Both the position numbers and the translations under genes were made by a program. A stretch of DNA of 64,000 nt from assembly GCA_021613335.1 (NCBI GenBank), contig JAJTWR010000308.1, forward strand, positions 2,128,001 to 2,192,000, given 5' to 3'. The notes beneath the pieces were generated by a model. That model searched no databases and was not told the origin of the DNA. It saw only the letters and a program-made list of their open reading frames with translations. This document shows, piece after piece, positions 55,335-64,000 of this stretch. Each line of letters starts with the position of its first letter. Positions within the stretch are counted from its first letter, which is position 1. This stretch comes from Whitmania pigra (taxonomy: Eukaryota; Annelida; Clitellata; Hirudinida; Haemopidae).

Positions 55335-55622
55335 ATGGACTTAAGAAGGCTGGAGGAGGAGGAGAATGAGTCGCGCAAATCGAGAAGGAGTTGCGTTAAA
55401 AAGAAGAAACTTCCTATCTGTAAACCTAAGAAGAAAAAGCTTTCTTGTAAACCGAAGAAAAAAAAGAAGGCCTGCAAACCCAAGAAGAAGAAGAAGGCCT
55501 GCAAACCGAAGAGGAAAAAGAAAAAGGCTTGCAAACCGAAAAAGAAGAAGAAAAAGTCTTGCAAACCCAAGAGGAGCAGAAGCAGAAGTAACCTTTGCAA
55601 ACCGAAGAAGAAGAAATGCTGA
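55335..55622 (+). CDS. Lys/Cys-rich protamine-like (candidate sperm nuclear basic) protein
   Basis: An intronless 95-residue ORF. The first 19 residues are mixed and partly acidic (MDLRRLEEEENESRK). The rest is seven degenerate tandem units of Cys-Lys-Pro-Lys plus a run of three to six Lys/Arg, one with an RSRSRS insert, ending in Cys. I count 42 Lys, 9 Arg and 9 Cys, so over half is basic. Proteins of this kind condense DNA in sperm and are locked by disulfides; other options are a sperm-tail or matrix-like cysteine protein. The TATA box lies 62 bp before the ATG and AATAAA at 55713-55718. The +1 frame is open over most of the gene (55366-55632) and reads as an Arg-rich peptide because AAG runs become AGA. 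No known homologue was recognised. Confidence 0.7.
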   Translation: MDLRRLEEEENESRKSRRSCVKKKKLPICKPKKKKLSCKPKKKKKACKPKKKKKACKPKRKKKKACKPKKKKKKSCKPKRSRSRSNLCKPKKKKC

Positions 55623-55712
55623 TGTTTATTAGCTTAGTAGAATTTTTATCACATCCCGTTAACAACCAACTTTTTTAATCAAAAGTGGCGCATCTAACCA
55701 TTTTACTTGATC

Positions 55713-55718
55713 AATAAA
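55713..55718 (+). terminator. Polyadenylation signal of the protamine-like gene
   Basis: AATAAA 91 bp after the stop codon. A weak hairpin (ACTTTT with AAAAGT) lies at about 55669-55686; it does not fit the histone 3' stem-loop consensus. Confidence 0.6.
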
Positions 55719-55729
55719 ATATCAAAAAC

Positions 55730-56630
55730 ACCAAAACGCTTTCATTTGATGTCCTCCACGTTGTTGCTGATGCATAAATGCATAAAATTATGCATAAAAA
55801 ATAAAAAATTGTTAAAGAGGGAATACTGTGAGTTACAGTTGCAAATGGTATTGATGTATGATGTACACATACCTTTTATAAACATGGATTATGATGATGT
55901 CGGCTGGTTGTCTCCAGAATGACATTTGACAAAATATAGAAACCATTAAAAGGTTACAACAACATATTGTTTTCATAGTTACGCAGATTATATAAACAGC
56001 ATCAAATTGTTACCTAAACATCTCAACATTATAAAAATCAAGGAGATGAAAAATCTAGTGAGTCGGGGCAGATTTTCATTAAAAAGGAACTTATTTTAAA
56101 CAAATGACGTCATGATGAATTTTGTGTTCAAAAATGTTGAAGTGAAGATGTTTAGCATTTCCAGGCAAAGTGTTGAATGCATTTTGAAGTGAATTAGTCG
56201 TGGTCTCTGAATCCTGCCTCATTGTGTCTCCTCCATTCTTCTCGGCTTCCTTAGCAACCCGTTAACAGGAAAAACGGCATTAGCGAAGCCCATCCAACTA
56301 ATTGGGCTTTGCGACGTATTCAGGAAATGAAGGCACAGCTGAATCTCGTGTGCGAAATAAAAAATAATTAAAGTAAAATTTTCAAGAATACCTTCGAAAA
56401 CATTAATAACAAATTTTTAATAAAATTTAATTTATGGCTAACATATGAACAAAATAAGTAAATATGAAATTAATGTAAGATTACCTGTAACGAAACACAT
56501 AAACAACACCACCTGAATGTTCAGATCCACTTTGCCACATACGAGGACAACAACAACTCAATTGCACCTCGTACTTCCGCTTTCAAGAAGCCTAATGGAC
56601 ATTGAAGGTTCATAAAGGAACAAGACGACG
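55730..56630. other. Intergenic, no gene recognised
   Basis: AT-rich with short ORFs only. One further perfect CRE (TGACGTCA) is at 56105-56112. A slightly GC-richer piece at 56200-56350 has no ORF of note. Confidence 0.4.
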
Positions 56631-56636
56631 CTGATA

Positions 56637-56945
<309 letters not shown>

Positions 56946-57552
56946 GTGATGGCACGTTGGAGATACTTGGTGGACGTTTAATTGTCAGAAGAGGGCGTAC
57001 TTAATCTCATGTGAAACGTTTGAAGAGAATAACTCGCCAGGGAGATGCTGAGATGGTGAGAGGAGGTCGTTGAATGCGGTTGTGCACCGAATCCCCGAGG
57101 GAGCCATGGTGGGCAGGTGACGTATGGGTGGCGGATTAATGGGGGTGTGGTCGTTGGCGCGTGAATTGATGATGATAATGATGATGATTAAGACGACGAT
57201 GATAAAACTATCATAGTTATTGCGATGGCAGTGCTGCTTATCTATCTCGATATGAATAGGGTACTTAAGCCTTTCTGCTATGAAGATGATTCACCTTGCG
57301 ACGAAGGTTTTTGAAAAAATTCAGATATAACGCTAATACAAATGAATAATAATAATAATACAAATACTAATAACAAAATAACAATTATTATTATTAATAA
57401 GTTAATAACACATGAATAATAATACTGAAAATGAGGGAATGGTTCTGAGGGAACACGTGTAAGACATGATATATCATTAGGAGGGAAGCAAACGCGGACG
57501 TGACACCATTGACTCACTAATTTCCTCCCAACCAACCCCCTCCCTTGGGAAC

Positions 57553-58205
57553 ATCTATCCATCTATCCATTCCTGTATCCATTCATGCATTCATTCATCT
57601 ATTCATTTATCCATCCATTCATGCATTCATTCATTCATCCATTCATTCATTCATCTATTCATCCATCCATCCATCCATCCATCCATCCATCCATCCATCC
57701 ATCCATCCATCCATCCATCCATCCATCCATCCATCCATTCATTCATTCATTAATTCATTCATTCATTCATTCATTAATTCATTCATTCATTAATTCATTA
57801 ATTCATTCATTCATTAATTCATTCATTCATTCATTCATCATTCATTCATTCATTCATTCATTCATTCATTCATTCATTCATTCATTCATTCATTCATTCA
57901 TTCATTCATTCATTCATTCATTCATTAATTCATTTATTCATTCATTCATTCATTCATTCATTCATTCATTCATTCATTTCATTCATTCATTCATTCATTC
58001 ATTCATTCATTCATTCATTCATTCATTCATTCTTCATTCATTCATTCATTTCATTCATTCATTCATTCATTCATTCATTCATTCATCATTCATTCATTCA
58101 TTCATTCATTCATTCATTCATTCATTTATTCATCCATTCATACGTCCATCCATCCATCCATCCATCCATCCATCCATTCATCCATCCATCCATCCATCCA
58201 TCCAG
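57553..58205. repeat. (ATCC)n and (ATTC)n compound microsatellite
   Basis: ATCC block about 57656-57736, then a long ATTC block with TAATTC variants to about 58125, then a second ATCC block about 58144-58204. Slippage at several points. All plus frames are open because the four-base unit contains no stop, giving artefactual HSFI and HPSI repeats. Confidence 0.97.
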
Positions 58206-58239
58206 TATGTACTGAAGCAATATTGAACTTAATGCATCA

Positions 58240-58345
58240 AGGAAGTCATGGATTGAAAGTCGGATTGAAAGTCGGATTGAAAGATGGATTGAAAGATGGA
58301 TTGGAAGATGGATTGGAAGACGGATTGGAAGACGGATGGAGAGAT
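58240..58345. repeat. 12-bp minisatellite, about eight copies
   Basis: Unit of the form GGATTGAAAGTC drifting to GGATTGGAAGAC. It directly follows the ATCC microsatellite. Confidence 0.9.
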
Positions 58346-58868
58346 TGGCATAAGAAGGAACACGAATTATGATTCCATTAAATTTTGACAGAAAACGTGT
58401 TCTCCGGCAAGAAGACCTTGACTGAAGGTCATTTAATTTCCAGTTGCTGGCTGGAAGTAGACACGAACGTCTGCATATTGCGTCGTTCGTCATGCCGTGA
58501 AAGAACTCCTCCTTATGAGGTCCATGGAAAATTGCCCTTCACGCTCTGATGATTTCATCTCCAACCTCTCTCTTAACCTTTGACCTTCCAGAGGTCGTAT
58601 TAGGTTGAAATTACGTTAACGAACTTGAAACGTTTCATTGATTGATTGATTGATTGACAATTGAACTGACAACTGATCTGAGAAGCAGTTTAATACACGA
58701 TTTAATGTGAAAACAATTTGAGGAAACATTCGAGAAAAAATATGATTTAATAATTAAATATGATTTAAATCGTTAAATATGATTTAATTGTTAACAAATC
58801 TCCTTTGGGTCTCCTATGAAGCAATAATCCAACCTGCTGCAAGCTACACAACCACAAACAACACAGAC

Positions 58869-62170
<3,302 letters not shown>

Positions 62171-62175
62171 CGCAG

Positions 62176-62506
62176 TCGTTCGTTCGTTCGTTCGTTCGTT
62201 CGTTCATTCGTTCATTCGTTCATTCGTTCATTCCTTCATTCGTTCATTCGTTCATTCCTTCATTCCTTCATTCGTTCATTCGTTCATTCGTTCATTCCTT
62301 CATTCGTTCATTCATTCATTCATTCATTCATTCATTCATTCATTCATTCATCATTCATTCATTCATTCATTCATTCATTCATTCATTCATTCATTCATTC
62401 ATTCATTCATTCATTCATTCATTCATTCATTCATTCATTCATTCATTCATTCATTCATTCATTCATTCATTCATTCATTCATTCATTCATTCATTCATTC
62501 ATTCAT
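62176..62506. repeat. (GTTC)n to (ATTC)n microsatellite
   Basis: Begins with GTTC units, mixes GTTC, ATTC and CTTC in the first 130 bp, then is pure ATTC to the end. Smaller related runs lie at about 62535-62650. Confidence 0.97.
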
Positions 62507-62731
62507 CTGCCTTTTTAATTGATAAATTAATATATTCGCTCATTCATTCGTTCATTAGATCTTTCGTTTCATCCAATCTTTCAATCACTTGATCGTTTAT
62601 TTATTTATTTATTTACTCATTCATTCTTTCGTTCGTTCATTCATTCGTGACGGGTTGCAGGAAAGTTCATTCCGCTAAAGCCAAAATCGTCGTTCCAATG
62701 TGTCGCTCGACAGATCGGCAAGAGATACATT

Positions 62732-62789
62732 CACCTGTCCAGGTGAGCTACTATGCAGGTAGGTCATCCAGGTGAGTCGGAGGCAGGTG
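62732..62789. promoter_or_regulatory. E-box cluster (CAGGTG/CACCTG) upstream of SoxB1
   Basis: CACCTG at 62732-62737 and CAGGTG at 62740-62745, 62769-62774 and 62784-62789, plus CAGGTA at 62756-62761: five sites in 58 bp. CAGGTG is the preferred site of Snail/ZEB repressors and of E-protein heterodimers. More copies lie at 61767-61772, 63131-63136 and 63144-63149. A CRE-like TGACGTTACGTCA is at 62858-62870. Enhancer function is inferred. Confidence 0.5.
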
Positions 62790-63469
62790 AAGCGTAACGT
62801 GCTCGATGCACGAACTCACGGATTCTCGTTATAAATTATTTTAAGCGACATCATTTGTGACGTTACGTCATGATGTTTGGAACAATTGACGCTCCAATGA
62901 TTCTATGGAAAGTCATTGGAGCACTTAAAAACAATTTAATAAGCCATTATGTCCCAACTCCACGCTTCAAGCTCTACGGCGAAAACAACGATGATGATGA
63001 TGACGATGGTGATGATGATAATTAATGGTGATGTGCAATTTCTGAATACATGTGACGTCCTCAATCAACTCGTGTTTAACGTTCGTCGACATCATCATCG
63101 TCATCGTCATCATCCTCATGACAACTTCCTCAGGTGCTCAGAACACCTGCATTAGTCGAGGTTTGTTTTGCTGTGCAAACAAAAGCTCAAATCATCGGTA
63201 TCTCGGACTGGTCCTCTTCATGAAATCGATTGAAGGTCTGAACTGAACCACTGAACCCACAGCGCCCATCAACACCCAGAAACACCCAACAACCTCCAAC
63301 AACATTCAACAACTCCAACCACCATCATCATCTCCGTCAGATGCCTTCCCCGTGTGGGTGGTCTTAAAACAAAACCAAATCAAAACCGATGCGGAATTGG
63401 TGCTGGAATAATCTCTCAATGGCAACAAAAGATCTCAAAATCTCGTTACCCGGATAATCCAGTTATCTC

Positions 63470-63481
63470 CACGTGACGTCA
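63470..63481. promoter_or_regulatory. Overlapping E-box and CRE (CACGTGACGTCA)
   Basis: A perfect CACGTG at 63470-63475 overlaps a perfect TGACGTCA at 63474-63481 by two bases. Such composites can bind bHLH-ZIP or ATF/CREB factors. It sits in the more GC-rich right end of the window; the target gene is unknown. Confidence 0.4.
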
Positions 63482-63834
63482 CAGTCTCGGACCGACGAAG
63501 CGTGATGTGGATGCGCCTGAGATTCCTTCTGACGCACCTAGCAGGATGAACACTCAATTTAATTTCTCTCCATTCGAGGGAATATTTACGCCGGAATGTT
63601 AAAATATTCATCCTTTTTATTCCTTTTTCGACGAAAACAATGAATCGAGCGTTGTTTTGTTGTGGAAATTTTGATAAACGAGCGAATGTTCGTCATTTTC
63701 ACTCCGCTCATTCACTCCATACTGAGGAGGAGGAAGAGGAGGAGGAGGTCAACATGCAACATCGAACGCACCTCGGAGCATTTCAACTTCTTCTTTCTCA
63801 TTTTTTCGACTAAAAACCTTCGAAGCGTGGATTT

Positions 63835-63915
63835 CTTAATATTCCTCAATATTTCTCAATATTCCTCAATATTTCTCAATATTCCTTAATATTCTTTAAT
63901 ATTCTTTAATATTCC
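63835..63915. repeat. 11-bp minisatellite, about seven copies
   Basis: Unit AATATTCCTCA alternating with AATATTTCTCA, drifting to AATATTCTTTA. Confidence 0.9.
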
Positions 63916-64000
63916 ACACGACAATCGCCTGAATTGAACCACAGGGACCTTTATTCGGAAGACCATTCTCGTTTTTCATGTTGTTGTTGTTGTTGTTATT

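Noticed and set aside
55325..55665. Antisense ORFs rich in Phe/Leu/Ser across the protamine-like gene
   Set aside because: Reverse complement of AAG runs gives CTT/TTC codons, open by composition. The sense Lys/Cys frame has the promoter, start and poly(A) signal.
55664..55690. Histone-type 3' stem-loop after the protamine-like gene
   Set aside because: The hairpin has a CC-first stem, a bulge and an A/T-rich arm that do not match the GGYYYTHTHARRRCC consensus, and an AATAAA is present.
57545..58226. 213-codon HSFI/HPSI repeat ORF, and similar ORFs at 62079-62592
   Set aside because: Four-base ATTC/ATCC repeats are open in every plus frame because no stop can form. Not genes.

Overview
The window is nuclear DNA from an AT-rich invertebrate animal. 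It has spliceosomal introns, long microsatellites, and multidomain extracellular and developmental genes of metazoan type. No single feature fixes the phylum. Short introns, possible GC donors, a very tight gene pair and a lysine/cysteine-rich protamine-like gene would fit a tunicate or another marine invertebrate, but that is only a suggestion.

Positions 1-20.3 kb hold a cubilin (CUBN) gene on the minus strand. I could trace 60 exons by matching splice sites and phases: signal peptide, N-terminal beta/coiled-coil trimerisation region, EGF block, and CUB1 to CUB24. About 3261 codons are present. The remaining CUB domains, probably CUB25-27, lie beyond the left edge. From 20.3 to 27 kb is intergenic DNA holding a decayed same-orientation partial copy of cubilin (CUB4/CUB3 exons plus an upstream segment). 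A tRNA-derived SINE has inserted into that copy.

From 27 to 44 kb are a small intronless tandem CCCH zinc-finger gene, a dead LINE reverse-transcriptase fragment, further SINE pieces, and a minus-strand gene for a secreted laminin-G protein (31.2-40.2 kb, with huge repeat-filled introns). Large ATC/ATT and GAT microsatellites lie in and beside that gene. Several weaker ORFs are present, including one that faintly resembles LETMD1.

From 44.5 to 54.1 kb is a compact housekeeping block. A 62-residue two-exon unknown gene ends 74 bp before the start codon of mitochondrial aspartate aminotransferase (GOT2, 11 exons, 435 residues, plus strand). GOT2 converges tail to tail with GRAMD1/Aster (17 exons, 744 residues, minus strand), an ER sterol-transfer protein with GRAM, VASt and transmembrane parts.

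From 55.2 to 55.7 kb is an intronless gene for a 95-residue Lys/Cys-rich protamine-like protein, with a CRE, a CCAAT box and a TATA box upstream. From 56.6 to 64 kb, long GAT, ATTC/ATCC and ATTC/GTTC microsatellites flank a single-exon SoxB1 gene (58.87-60.14 kb, minus). Its upstream DNA carries a dense cluster of CAGGTG E-boxes and CRE-like sites.

Exon boundaries were derived by hand from splice consensus, phase continuity and family similarity. None has transcript support here.
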